Shown piece after piece: positions 14,201 to 27,379 of a stretch of 64,000 nucleotides of DNA. Where the stretch lies: positions 19,238,198-19,302,197 of the forward strand of contig NW_024881321.1 of assembly GCF_018691265.1 (NCBI RefSeq), written 5' to 3'. Below the pieces are notes generated by a model. The model was not told where the DNA came from and searched no databases. It saw only the letters and a list, made by a program, of their open reading frames with translations. This stretch comes from Tyto alba (lineage: Eukaryota > Chordata > Aves > Strigiformes > Tytonidae). Each line of letters starts with the position of its first letter. Positions within the stretch are counted from its first letter, which is position 1. The translations under genes were made by a program, and so were the position numbers.

Positions 14201-16600
14201 ATGCCCTCCTCTTCTAACTACAGAAGTTTTTTTTTTTCCAGCTCAATCACAGAGCATTTCCATTAAAAGCTGAAGATCCCATCTCTAACCCTGGAAATAC
14301 CTTCTTCCCATGATTAATTATTTTACACATTCTGTAGTCCATTAGGGAAGTGTCTGATGGCCTCAGGACACAGATATCTGGCCTTTATATGCATTATTTT
14401 GCCAACCTCTTTTTCTTCTCTGTCCTTTTGCAGTGAAATAGAAAATAGCACATTACTTTTTTTTTTCATTGCCTTGTTTGTTTCATCTATTTCTAATTAA
14501 GATTTTTCATAAAACTCATTAACTTGCACTTTCACTAATTTATTATTGTAAAAAATTCAAATATCTTATCCAAAGATAAATATCTTAACAAACATTAGGT
14601 AGTTCCAGAAAAAATATGTAAGATCAATGAAGTCTGTAGAAATACGTGTATCTTTTATTATAGGAGAGGATCAAATGTTAGCTTCAATAATGATGGTGTA
14701 AATTAGAAAATAAAGACGTAGATGTGGAGATCAGTATCAGCATAGCTGTATAGCACTGTGCTTCCAGCCTGCCGTTGAAGTCTTCTACTTGGATAGTTCT
14801 AGAGGGAAAAAAAGATGTAACTGAATTTTATCTGTTGTGGTCATAGTTAACTCTGGCCTGCAAAATACTTTCTTCCCTTTTTGCATTTTAGATACAAAAT
14901 AATAAGCTTTTAGTTAAGGGAAACACAGGGTGAATTCTAAGGTATTTCCTATACTGTTCAATATGCTGTCACATACCAGAACTGGAGAAAACAAATATAA
15001 TACTGACTACAGTGAAAAACCCTGCCAAAACTCCCCATACTTTCAAAACAATTCAGATTCCACCAACATACTGGCTTGAAGACAGAAATATTACAAAATC
15101 TTACTTAACTGGTTTCCCTACATCAGAAGAGTACACACCTTTCCTTCCTCCAAAATTCTGAAAAATTGGACCACTGTTTAAATTAGTTGGTTTTGTTTAT
15201 GATACCAGAGAGCAGTAAACTGTATCTTATATATTGATTTATTGGGGTTTTGATTTTATGATTTTGGTATTCTTCTTTCCATCTGTTGTAAAGTAACTCA
15301 ACCTTATGAATAATTGCAACAGACAGTGAATACAAAAAATAAAAATTGTTATTCTGATATTGACTTAACCATACTCAAAGAAACCTTTTAAACTTAAACC
15401 TGGAAGTTTCAGACAACATAAGATTTATTTTTTGACCTTTATAGCTAAATTACACTTGTCAGAGGTCATGACTATCAAACTTCAGAGCTCAGGACATTTC
15501 CCAGTTGCAGATAGCAAGAGCTAAGGTAAATACATAAGAGGACTGGATATGAAGATGTTGGTCTTTCCCCAGATATAGCTATGGCAACTATACACCTCAT
15601 TTCAGACCCCCATCTAGGTGTCTAAATATAGGTAGAATGAACACAGCTTTCAGCCACATTACTTAATTTTCTTAACATTATTTTCCTCAAGTTGATTTGA
15701 GTAAATTCCTTCCAGGAGAGATGGAGAATTTGCACACTGGAAAAACCTTGTAGGCCACAGTTAAAATTCCCCACATAAGTTCTCAGCCTTAACCCTGCTG
15801 AACACTTACAGTGAAATTTCTTGTGCTGTAGTAAGTCAAGATCATGTCTGACCTACACCATCATTTAAAAACAATCAACTTTAGTCTCACAACTTCATCC
15901 TCTGACATTCTAAATTATTCTCTACATGTATATTCCTAAAGTTTTGACCAGTTTGTTTTCAAGGGGAAATTTATCTAGGTTAAGTCCAAGCATCTATTAA
16001 GTAGACTTCAATATTTGAGCAAGTAACCTTTGATTTTCCTTAAAGTTAGTGAAGAGATGATGAGAAATACACACTTTTAGACTGAGATTCATCTGTCTTA
16101 TTCCAGAGATCTACATTAGGATGAGAAAAATCATGATCTGTAGGTGACAGCATCTGTTTGCTGATCACTCTAGAAGTTTAACAGCTACTTCATATGTAGA
16201 CATAATAGACATCTACATTTGGTCAGTTAAAACACACAAAAGTAGACAATTCTTTTCTGAATTCTGGATTCATCTACAAAATAACTCTGTCTTGGGGTTT
16301 ACTTGTGCCAAAACTTCAGTTTTCTGGTTTTATATCTACCATAGTAAATTGGAAACAGAAAAACTAGTCCAAAGACAATCTTGACATTCATTCCACCAAA
16401 CTGGAATGAAAAGAAAAAGCACTGACCTTCTCTATGGAATTAAAGTTCTTTAATAATGACATGTGGCCCGTCACTTTTTTTCTCTAAACAACGTAAAATT
16501 TTAACACAGTATTAAAAGTTTCTTAATTAGACCTTTTGCCTTCAACATCAAACAAGGAAATAGAAATAATTAATTACAGCTCGATTCAGAAATCTAAGGT
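11251..16600. other. gene-free AT-rich DNA
   Basis: Mostly unique AT-rich sequence. The 138-codon frame at 12,193-12,609 (plus) has no recognisable domain and no supporting splice context. Near 15,590-15,640 there is a 'ctaggtgtctaaata' word that belongs to a dispersed motif seen at several other places in the window (see findings). Confidence 0.5.
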
Positions 16601-16604
16601 AGAC

Positions 16605-16985
16605 TTCTAACGCAGGAGAGGTGCATCTCACCCTAGGCACGCCGAGTCCTCTCCGTGAGGCAGAGCTGACAAGTTCCCATTCAGACGTGCGAAAGGGAGC
16701 TGGTTCCCCGCGTCCTGTCCCAGTGTGCTCTGACCCTGACCCTGCCAATCGCCTCTGGGCCGCTCCTGGCAGGGCAGGCAGCGCCGGAGCCTCTCCCAGC
16801 CCCTGCTTGCGCCTCCCCGGTCGGTCAGACAGGCATTCTGGGCATCGAAGCTGCACGCTGGAGGTACTGGTGGCTGATGCTGGTGGCTCAGAGCACGGAG
16901 TATTTGAAGCTCTCATGGCAGGGATGTGGAGAGAAGCAACAACCACAGGCCAGCCTGCTTACTCTTACAATGGTCCTCTCTAACT
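16605..16985. promoter_or_regulatory. isolated CpG-rich patch
   Basis: A sharply bounded GC-rich segment stands in AT-rich surroundings. A hand count gives about 18 CpG dinucleotides between 16,610 and 16,890, whereas the kilobases on either side hold almost none. Overlapping frames on both strands (plus 16,621-16,983; minus 16,548-16,946) are long only because GC-rich DNA lacks stop codons, and neither resembles a known protein. It could be a small CpG island serving as promoter of an unannotated transcript, an exon, or a GC-rich transposon remnant. Confidence 0.35.
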
Positions 16986-17234
16986 TTCTTTCAGGGGAAA
17001 TTTCTCTGCTTCCTACTCTCTATCCTTTTTCCCTTTCTCTACTCTTTTTATTCCTGCTCTCTCCATCACATTACATCAATGCCACAGAAAGCTTCTGAAT
17101 TGCATGCAAATCAGGACACAGAATTTGCACTTAGCTGAGTAAAAGCAGTAGATGCAATTCAAATGTCTTTCTTGCTTAGGTAAGTTGTTCATCCCCAGAT
17201 ACAGTGTGTTCTGGGAAGGCAAACACCACGTCAG

Positions 17235-17279
17235 AAAAAAAAAAAAAAAAAAAAAACAAAAAAAAACAAAACACAAAAA
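17235..17279. repeat. poly(A) run with A-rich tail
   Basis: A run of 22 A is followed by A-rich sequence broken by single C residues up to about 17,279. It produces long lysine or phenylalanine strings in the overlapping frames, which are artefacts. No transposon body is visible immediately upstream. Confidence 0.9.
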
Positions 17280-20200
17280 CTTAAAAGGGAAAATGGAAAA
17301 GGCATTCTTTTTTCTGAAGGCTGTGCTTCTACAGTCTGCAGCTATCACTGACTGTATCACAGGCTCTGTCCATGGCACACATCTGAAAACTGAGCCAGTA
17401 CAGTTTTAGTTTCCATTCTGGAACCAGTCAAAAGCTACATTCCTGACTAGCTCAGAGACAGTCTTGGATCTTTATTAGGGCATGTTGATATTACATCTGG
17501 AGCTGCTCATTAATACCTTCTAAAGACATATTTAGTCCTAGTTATAGCAGATGTGGCATCGCAAATGATCTGCCATTCCACCTCAGCTTCCCCTTACTCT
17601 CTGAACATTTATGTTACATTTTCATCTTAACAAGATTTTCACTTTAATTTGATTTTTCAGATATCTGCTAGGTGTTGCGTTTTTTCTTTTTATTTCTTTT
17701 TCCATTATAGCTAGGTGTATAAGTGAGTAGTTTATACAAATTTCAGAGGGATTTTTTTTTTTTTTTAGATCATAGACCTATAGGGAATATGTAGCTAATT
17801 TAAAATGCTTCACAGATTTAAACTGAAAGATGCTCCATAAAAGAATGACACTACAAGTTTCATCAAACAAGCAAACATTTGTTATGGGGACAGTAAAATT
17901 TACTTTTCACAAAAGGAGCCTACAGTAATAATGCATTCAATTCTATTTCCCAGAATGCTTCTTAAGTATGTTAATAAAGTCTTTATTGTGTCTGCTTATA
18001 AAAGTCGCCACCATTTCCCATTAGAAAGTCTCTGTTTATTCATCAAACATTTACTGACAGTGACTGCTGGGAGCAGGCTCAGATTTCCACTCCATTACAC
18101 GTTTGTGGCATAAAACACATTAATTATAGATATATTACAATATTCAACTCATTGAGGAAAAATTAGATGATCAAGGCTCATTTTCCTTGACAATAAGCAA
18201 GTTAATGAAAATACTAATTACCTGATGATGAAGTGGAGCCTTCAGGATTGAACGCTTAGCATCTGTAGAAGAGCTCTGTGATTCTAGCACAGAATATTAA
18301 AGCCAGAAGCACTGGAAGTCTAAAAGGTGGTTCATGAGGTCATCATGTGCCCTTTAATCACAGGACAGAGAATAGTTAGTTCATAACATAAACTTTCATA
18401 TGCAGTTTTGATGGATGTCATGAAGAGCCACATAAACATAGTGTTAATTTAAAACTAATTATTTTCATAAACTGGTGGTTTTTGAATTAGTAGATGCGAT
18501 GCCCAGCTCAACTTTTTTAAAGGAACTATGGAACATAGCAGTGGTGGATTTCCGTATACAGAGGCATGAGAACACTGAAATGAAGAAGAATAAGACACAG
18601 TCACAAGACTTCCTTCATTTTCTATGATTTCAGAAAAAGTCATCATCAAAATTAATGACATATGAAGTTAAACCATTTCAATTTCAGAAAATTTATCCTT
18701 ATGTATTTATTTTTATTACAACCACTTTTGCTTTTGTGCTTGATAATTCTTTTTACCATTTCCAATTTAGACTGTAAATTGGAATCACTAAACTGATGAT
18801 GTCATCCTTTGGTTTCTTTACAAGTTCAGTTTTTTTTCTCATCTGTTTTTGACATTTTACCAATACATCTGTGCAACTGCTGCGAGTAGCAGGTTCCCTT
18901 TACTCTGAACTGTTCAAGCTGTCTGCTAAAGACAGAAGTATAATTTATGTTTATTCAGTTCAGTTCGTTTTTTCCCTAGCCGTTGTGCTTGATAACAACT
19001 TTTCCACAATTACAGATTGCTAAATGGGCTTTTCCTGGACTGCTAAATAGTAAATAATATCAAAATATTCCCAAAGTATTCTTTTCTGAAGATAGTAACA
19101 ATCATGTTTAATTAACAAATTCCCTTCTTAAATTTTCTGTAGTCATCATCACGGTATCACCTGATAAAATATGATTATCTTCTACTGTCCCAGAACCCTG
19201 TTGTAATCCATGGATGAAAATATCTTCAATGTGATTAATTGTACTGGCACCTATTTTTTTAACATATTGTACTTGTGAAAAAAAACGCTATGCAAAGCTG
19301 ACAACCTCATTCCTGGAAGCAGGATAGCAAGGAGTTTGCAGAGCACAAATAACCATATTGATAAAGATCTTCACACTGTATGAGAAAGGTTTCGTGGATA
19401 TATCGTGCAGGTCTTGAGTTCACTTTCCATCTCAAGCACCTTACATTTAGGCTTGCAAAATGCAGTTTATGCCCATGGTGTAGACCAGTACTACTGCTTT
19501 GTAAGTAGATATTGTCTGTAGTACCATACTAAAGCAGCCACCCGATATCACCTCCCATGTAACAGGAAAATCTCTCTGTAACCATAATCCAACATATATC
19601 CAAATAATTTCAGTCAGTTCTGAAATAATTTTAAATAAAATTCTTTCAAATGTTCTATCCTTCCTGTTCCTTTTAATATGTTTTTGTATCACTTCCTCAG
19701 AAATCACTGGCAATGGACTTATGCTGAAATGAATAGAATGAACTTTTAACTTGATAAAACACAGTAAGACATGCAACTCAGACTTCTATTAATGCTTAAC
19801 ATGTCTCTCTACGTGGAATTGATATTGAAGCTTATATTTTATGTCCCTGAGTTTTTGCTAAAACAGGACTTAAACAGCATGAGTATTATGATCGCTTTGA
19901 AAACACCCAGGAAAAGAACAGCCACAAATGCTTCCACTGTCTAGGCAGCAGGTAGGATTTAGCAGAAGCTTTCTTCAGAATTTATATCTAATATTATTTA
20001 TGTTTCTTTATTTTGCTGACTGGCTAAACCCACTTTATATACTAAAGAGGGACAAGGAGAATATTTAGACTGAAAAGTTGAAAACTGTATTTCTTACATT
20101 AGTACTCTCCACCACCTTCTCTTCCACAAACAACTGTATTCCATAGGTCTTCTACAGCAGTTTTTTGGGACATTTTGTGGTCTTATAATTCCAAAAGTCT

Positions 20201-21138
20201 ATTAGGAACATTTAAAATGGTTGCTTTACTTCAGACATAATACTCACATGGTTTGCCTCTGACAGTTGCCAGCAGTGACTGTTCAGGAGAGCAGAAACAA
20301 GTGTATGCTTCTGTGGACTTCCTCTCTCAGCTTTCAGAAGTCTGCAGCATGAATGCTGTTCCATCATCTGACACTTCACACAGTTTATATTTCATTTACT
20401 ATAACTTAGATATGCAACAAAAATGGAAACTAATCCTACCATCTAATCTATTTTTGCAGTCTAAAATTTATGAGCCTAACATTATTCAAAATAATTTCAT
20501 AGCAAACTTACAGGCTAAAACTACAAATGGGGCATAAGATCAGCACTGCAGTTAAAACTTCTAGCAATCTTACTGCTTATACAGTGTACAGGAGGAAACA
20601 GGTACCTAAAAATACATGCATATGAACAACAGGGAACCTAGGTCATTGAGTGAGAAATGTCATGGAGAAGGAGGTAATTTTAAGCTTCTATATTAAGTGC
20701 ATATATTCCAACTAGAAGGGAAACACACCACCATATAGCATTTATAATCCTGGAGCCAGAGCCAAGTACAGGTTTCTAGTTAGAGTTAGGTTTTTATTCT
20801 GAAGGGAATAGAAGGAGAGATGTTGATTCTTTTTATAGTGTATAAGGCAATGCTTACTTGGGAAACAAAATATGAGGATTACAGGCCTTTCTTTCTCATG
20901 GGATTTAAACCCCATAAACATATGAGGAGAGGTATTGGCTAGATAATAGAGACAAAACAGATAGAGAAATATGTGAAACTTGTTGGGGTTCAGGCATAAG
21001 ATAGATATGTTGTACAGTGTTATAAAGACTTGAGTAGTTCTTCCCATCTCCTCTGAAAGAATGGAGACAATATATGCTACGCATACATTGCTCAGTATAG
21101 CCACTCCCAGGAATCGTGCTGTCCCTTAGGCTGTGTTC
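17280..21138. other. gene-free AT-rich DNA
   Basis: AT-rich and mostly unique. The frames at 19,447-19,776 (minus, 109 codons) and 20,742-21,104 (minus, 120 codons) show no recognisable domain. I see no clear repeat boundaries. Confidence 0.5.
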
Positions 21139-21139
21139 C

Positions 21140-21423
21140 TTTTTTTACAAGGATATGTAGTAATAGGACAAGGGGTAATGGGTTTAAACTGAAAGAAGGC
21201 AAATTTAAATTAGACGTAAGGAAGAAGTTCTTCACTGTGAGGGTGGTGGGACACTGGAATAGGATGCCCAGGGAAGCTGTGGCTGCCCCCTCCCTGGAAG
21301 AGTTCAGGGCAAGCTTGGATGGGGCTTTGAGCAACCTGGTCTAGTGAAAGGTGTCCCTGCCCATGGCAGTGAGTTTGGAAACAGGTGATATTGAAGGTCC
21401 CTTCCAACTCAAACTATTCTATG
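21140..21423 (+). mobile_element. CR1 LINE, 3' end fragment
   Basis: This is a 5'-truncated copy of the chicken repeat 1 family, the dominant bird LINE. The sense strand is plus. Diagnostic words appear in the expected order: 'aggacaaggggtaatgg' near 21,165, 'aggaagaagttcttcactgt' near 21,220, 'tggaagagttcagggcaagc' near 21,295, 'ggctttgagcaacctggtct' near 21,325, and 'ggtcccttccaactcaaac' near 21,396. It ends with a single ATTCTATG unit, the typical CR1 3' octamer. The copy is only the last part of the element (the end of ORF2 and the 3' UTR) and codes for nothing. The divergence from my remembered consensus is modest, so it is younger than the CR1 pieces at 31.7-34.1 kb. The frames at 21,092-21,407 on the minus strand are shadows of it. 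Confidence 0.93.
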
Positions 21424-24381
21424 TTTATATGTGGTACAGAATGTCTTGCATCCATTCTGCTAAGGAATAACCCCCTTAAAGCCAGCTGGCCACCTTCACA
21501 GTGCACGACATTTGGTCCTGCAGCTGTCTGGCCTCCATGCGCTGCCCTTGTGACCCTGGAACATAATAATTGTTCTTTTGGGTTATTTCAGCTCCAACTG
21601 TCCAAACCAGTATGTCTTAGCCCAGCAAGGTGGTGTTTTGATAACATGATGTGCAAGCATCTGTCTCATACTTTGGATAGGGCTTGAGTTGCCTGAGGTT
21701 GCAAAGCCAATTGTACTAGTGTTGGAGGACTGTCTAGGACAGAAGGAACCAAATCTGCAGATAGTCATATCTATATTGTCAGCCAAAGTGAAATCTCTCC
21801 AGAATGACTTTTGGGGTTTGTTGTGACAAGGCCTAATTGGTCACTCTGAAAGAGATATCAGTAGCAAACTGAGATGGTACTCAGTCATTCGACAGCATAG
21901 AAAGTACTTTAAAACCACTAAGACCACTCCTGCCATATTATTTTTCTGCTTTGACCTGTTCCCAGTTTGTTTTCATGTCTTTCTGCCACAGATCAAAGAG
22001 CACCTCTTCAACACCTCTGTGCTCTGACAAAAGCACAAATTGGAATTTCAAGTAGTCAAGCATCTAGTCCCTTAGTTCTTTTACTCAGGGCCATGCTTAC
22101 ATACTCTATTGCTTTTTTACATTTGTTCACATTTAATTCATATTTTCAATGCTTGTAATTCTTTGTAAATGTTGCTATAGCTTTATTCATGTCTTACTGT
22201 TTCACAGAGGAACACATCTCCTGAGAAGAATCACATATGGAGAAAAAACTTTCTCTGTGCAAAGAAGAAATATCAAATTGCATTATTTGCAATAGCAAGT
22301 TTTGATATAGAGAATGCAGACATATTTTACACACAAGCATGCACTGGGTATGTGATGTAAAAAGCTTTCATACCAGTCTCAATCTAAATCTTGGAACTGT
22401 TGTTCCCATAGAAAGTAGTGTAATCCTGGGTACAGTATCTAGAGTTTCTTTTGTAAAAGATCCATCCTTGGTGTGCTAATGTGGATCTAGACAAGCAATA
22501 TAAAAGCTTCAGAAGAATTTAACAAAAAAAAATAGTTTTCTATTGTGTGAAATTGCATTAAATATTTTCAGAAGTTTTACAAAGCAGTTTCCACTAGTTT
22601 CATAGACTCTATAAAATTGGCCATATTTTGCTTGGCTCAGTAGTCAGAATTCTCATTTTCAGCAACAAGAATGTTAGTAATTCTCTGTCACTGGGCCAAG
22701 TCAGTATGATGTGATATTTCTGCCTCTATTTCAGAAGCAAAAAGTTTAATCACAATTAAAAAACAGCATTCAAAATGATGGGTAAAGTAGAAAACAGACA
22801 CACCTACTTTTTGTGTGTCTGTTAAATACAGTAGCATAGATTTTAGAAACAGTTTGTCTGTCACAAGGATGTCGCAGGATATCATGACACATGATTGCAT
22901 TTCTGAAAACAAAGTAAAAAAGGCAGCTTCAAACAACATTACGAGGGAAAGAGCAACCACACATTGTCAATATGGAATATCATTTTCTGAACAAGCAGAA
23001 CAAACTCTTTTAAATTTTGTTTTAGTTATGGTTTAACATCAGCCACTATCACAATTTGTGGTTTCATAAGCACCAAATAAGTGCAAAATTCAACCTTTGC
23101 AATTTAAGCATGAAACCCAGTCCACCTCTCCAAGGCATAATAATTTCTCATGTTTCTCACGTTTTACCAATCTCAGCTGACTGTCTCAGGTCCTGCCAGT
23201 GCAGAGATGTAGGCAAGTGCCCTGGGACACTCTCAGACTTACCTGTGGTAGTTCTCCACAGTTCCTATTTAACCAGTGGTCACAAGTTTCCTTGTCAAAC
23301 CTTGACAATGAGGAGATGCCACACCACATGGGCATTCTGCCAGATTCAGGACCTCAGAAACTCTCTCTGATCTGGAAATGTGAGCAGAGCCATACACATT
23401 CAGTTACGTTCTACTCCTCAGCATGGGGGCCACTTGCCTGAACATACACATCTGGTCCCATTTGAAATAACCCACACTTTCCCTTCTGCTCCCAACTTGC
23501 AGTTCCAGGAGGGCACAAGTTTTCTTCAAGTCTTATATCATATCTGGCAAACCTATGCAGTTGTCCCACATGTCCTATAACATCTCTGATGACACTAAAG
23601 ACTTCTGCTTTAAAAACTCTCCAAAATTCTGGCTAGTGTTTAAAATTAGAAAAAAAGAATTCTAACCATGGTGTATAATCCCTCCACAGCTCATTGTGCA
23701 TTTTTAGCCAGACTCTCAGGTATACTTAGGTGTTTACATGGGAGGATGGGATACCAGAATGAATTTTCTAAACAGCTAAGCAGCCTAGGTGCCTATTTTC
23801 CGTTGAGATCAAGAGAACTTGGGCACCTAACACATTAAGTAGTTTTAAATATTTTATCTGCATCTCTCAATAATTTATATTTTTAGAAATCCTACCTCTT
23901 GCAGTAAAAATGTACTGGTATTAACAGCTTAAGCCTATTCACATTTTCCAGTAAAAGACAAACTAATAGCAGAAATCATTCAGGTTTCTCCTTTTACACA
24001 CCAGTTTCAACTCCTTTTATATTTTACTCCACCCCTCAAAAGCCTGAATAAAAACCCATTTAGTTTTATAGGGTTCAACAGCCTGTATGAATTTCAATGA
24101 AGAGTGGAAAAAATTCCAGTTGTGCGAGTTCTTTGAAATATCACTCAGATATCAGTGTTCTCATTCCTGCAGGATGTTGTATCATCCTGGATATGACTCT
24201 CTTTTTTGTGATCATTAATTATTACAGCAGTGATTACCCTTATTTCATACTTTTAGAAAAGGAGTCTTATTCCTTAGAATACTTTTTTTAATATTGCTTA
24301 TATTTCCTTTATATATTTTGAGGGGTTTGATCATTCCTCTCAATTGCATGTAAATGAAAATTTACTACAAAGAAGATGGTA

Positions 24382-24420
24382 GAATAATACTGAAAAAAAA
24401 AAAAAAAAATAGTATTATTC
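24382..24420. repeat. perfect 10-bp inverted repeat around an A17 run
   Basis: The left arm GAATAATACT (24,382-24,391) and right arm AGTATTATTC (24,411-24,420) are exact reverse complements. They enclose G, 17 A and T. Transcribed in either direction it would form a hairpin with a homopolymer loop. Confidence 0.9.
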
Positions 24421-25950
24421 CTTGAAGTGAGGGAACAAGCAATCAGGTCCCAGCACAGGTTTCCAAGTGCTAGAAATGTTCAGCTCAGGAATTAATGCAG
24501 CCCATTGTCACACGAGTGCTGTGTTGTGTTCTCTTGACTGCTTCAAACCACAGGCATGGCACATCTTTCTCCAGTCCTTGCTGAGAAGTTTACCACCTTC
24601 ATAGCAGATTTGCAATCAGATAATATTCAAATGATACTAAATCCTGAATGTTACCCATGGAAAAACGGTGATCTTACATGACACCCACTTCATCGCCATT
24701 CTCCATGTAGTTTGTCTTGAATCAAAAACTCAGAGTAAAAACTCACTTGACTCCTCAGTAATACTGCCCCAAATAAACAAGCCATTCCTGACTCACATAT
24801 TTTTAGAAATCATATCTGTGATTCATATAGGAGACATTTTCCCACTGCTAACATATTAGATATTTCTGAGAGAGGCATATTTTTCTTCGCTAGTTTAATC
24901 TCTAACATTTTCAAAGTCTTCAGAGGCTTAGTGCCTCGCTCTACATATTTGTTAATGTGATTTTTCTGACCTGAACATTTTTCTATAATTTTATCCCTCC
25001 AGCACGCATGTTACATTTAAGTTAAAAAGACTGTGGGGATACAACTAAGGAATTACTGTGTTAGAGTCTGAAGTTAAATTCTAACATTTACAAAGAACAG
25101 GTTGAAAAGAAATCTTTAATGTCTTAATTCATAAAGATGTTAATTTTGACAGCTAAAATATAATACTTGCAAAAGAATGAAAGGAAAGAAGGAAAATAAT
25201 CTTCTTTACCTCTAAAATGCTTTCTTCTTTGTATGTAGCAGGTGCCCCAAGACACGTTATACTGCCTGCTTTAATTTGTCTTTAATATCAGATGTGCCTT
25301 ATTGATTTCTTCTGTGTATGTTTTCATTCTGAATAATTCAGAGGCACAATTTTTTTCCATTATGGTCAATAGCCAGAGAAAATTCTGAAGATAATCAATT
25401 GAGCTCTGCCTGATGATTACTAGTGTTGATATCCCCTGAAGTGAGGGAGTCGGAAAGGCCAGGGATAATATGACACAACAGTCAATCAGTGCAATCAGTG
25501 GAAGTATCAACACTGGCTGTACGATGAGAGGCAGATCCATGTTGAGGATCCATAACGGCCCCTAAAAGTTTAGATGCTTGACTTCTTGTCATATGCTACA
25601 ACAGATGGACTATGTAAGATTAGATTCAAAAAGCTTTCCTATCTTCTCTCTCCCTCTTTCTCAAAGTGATAGGATCATAAAACAGTTGTGTGGTATGATT
25701 TACATAACACTCAATTTCTTCATTTTATTCTTTTTCTGTTTTTAAACCTTCCTAATAACAAATACCTTAAAAAAAAAAAAAATAACAGCATGAGCACTTG
25801 GCCAAAAAATTCTCACAAAACCAGATAGAAATATTATTTTGATTTAGACCTAATGCTGATGGATAATGTCTTTAGCTAAAGACTGCATATGACCACCCTA
25901 GTAGTTCCCATCACATCCTTCCACATAATCAGGGCACCTCACATTCAATC

Positions 25951-25980
25951 TATACTGAAAAAATGTATTTTTTCAGTGTA
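25951..25980. repeat. near-perfect hairpin, 14-bp arms with 2-nt loop
   Basis: The segment TATACTGAAAAAAT (25,951-25,964) pairs with ATTTTTTCAGTGTA (25,967-25,980) with one mismatch and a loop of two bases. It sits in otherwise unremarkable AT-rich DNA. It is short enough to have arisen by chance or by a template-switch mutation. Confidence 0.8.
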
Positions 25981-26114
25981 GAAATCTAATAAAGTTGCCA
26001 ATAGTAGCTGACAAGTGGTAGTCCTAAATTGTGTGTAGCTACTGACTTGAGGTTTGATGCAACTTCAGCTAAAGAAGTCAACACAAGAATCTGATTGACA
26101 GTAAGCACACAGGT

Positions 26115-26179
26115 ATAGATATAGATAGATACAGATACAGATATATAGATAGATGAAATAGATATAGGTATAGATATAG

Positions 26180-26237
<58 letters not shown>

Positions 26238-26253
26238 ATAGAGATAGATATAT
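26115..26253. repeat. GATA tetranucleotide microsatellite
   Basis: An imperfect leader of GATA and GATACA units starts near 26,115. A perfect core of about 14 GATA units spans about 26,181-26,236, followed by a short degenerate tail. The overlapping minus-strand frame (26,065-26,415), with its Ile-Tyr-Leu-Ser repeats, is an artefact. The perfect core is long enough to be polymorphic in the population. Confidence 0.97.
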
Positions 26254-27360
26254 GCTCAGATGGATAGCTCCAGTGAGTCTTCTGAGTAAAGCTATTGCCA
26301 TGAAGTCCAATGAGCAGTAGTTATGTAACTCATCACTTCTATTACCTAAATTCATAAAATGGCAATATATGGAATTGAGCACTAAATAGCTTATAACTAA
26401 ATAGTTTAATGACAATCCAATGTGTACAAAGTAAAGGAGTAAATTGGCAGTACTAGCTCAGTTTCCCATAGATAACTTATTTATAAATCTCTCTGTGATT
26501 TATTATTAATCTCCTTATGCAATAATCACTCATGCATATAAACATGGATAAGCTTAAAAATTATATTCCGATTCATATTCTTTACAAAAGAAATATTTTG
26601 ACTATGGAACTCAAATCATAATTATTATAAAGGTTTTGAAGATGCTAAAGTAAAAAATGATATAATTTATAATTTTCAATAGTTTCAGGATTCTTTAATA
26701 ATTTGTTTTTCATCAAGATATTATGGAAGGAAGTAAATGAGACTCTTACTCTCAGTTAAACATATTCCAGTTAAACTGAAGCAATTTTTTAAACTAAAAT
26801 TAGTTTAATTAAAATTAACATAGTTTACTTTTAAATCACAGACCTGGTCCATGAAAAAAAAAAAACAAAATATTTTTTTTAATTTATCTTAAAAGTCAAT
26901 GTACTTCCTTATAAATATTAATAAATTTTCTATGTTGCAAACATATGTGATATGCTCCAGTTATTTTCATAAAAGTAGGTCACTATGCATTTTACTCCTG
27001 TTTTTCATATTCCCATGATCACAAGACACATTATGATTCTTTTTCTGCAGTCCTGGAAAACACAACCATGAAAGAAGTTGATGTCCAGAACCAAAATGGC
27101 AGACACAGTTGGGCTGAAGTTTTTATACAGTAAATGATCCACTCCACTGCAGCAGTATATGAAGCAATAGCCATTGTCTGCAATTGATTTACACAGGAGT
27201 GAAGCTGAGGTACTTAATCAATTGCAAAAGCCACTTATTATGAGTCTATTACAAAGCTGTAGGGATTTTTACTATTATTCACTGAGTTAAAATATGAAAC
27301 AGAAGGAAATAAAAAGAGATAATGTCATTATTTTGTGTAGAAAAGGGCTAAGTGCCTTTT
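26254..27360. other. very AT-rich DNA without features
   Basis: Strongly AT-rich and noncoding, with short A and T runs near 26,853-26,885. No recognisable element. Confidence 0.5.
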
Positions 27361-27379
27361 AGCATCCTTTCCAGTGAGG

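Larger units (their letters stand above)
21424..26114. other. gene-free AT-rich DNA
   Basis: Mostly unique sequence. The open frames at 22,688-22,960 (minus), 23,056-23,370 (plus) and 23,199-23,441 (plus) have no recognisable domains. Around 23,780-23,840 the words 'ctaggtgcctatttt' and 'gggcacctaaca' lie in an arrangement typical of a dispersed amniote repeat (see findings). An A17 run with flanking inverted repeats lies at 24,382-24,420, and a near-perfect hairpin lies at 25,951-25,980. Confidence 0.5.

Noticed and set aside
16548..16983. Opposed 120- and 132-codon frames
   Set aside because: Both arise from the CpG-rich patch; there is no domain and no way to prefer either strand.
26065..26415. 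116-codon minus-strand frame with Ile-Tyr-Leu-Ser repeats
   Set aside because: Translation of the GATA microsatellite.
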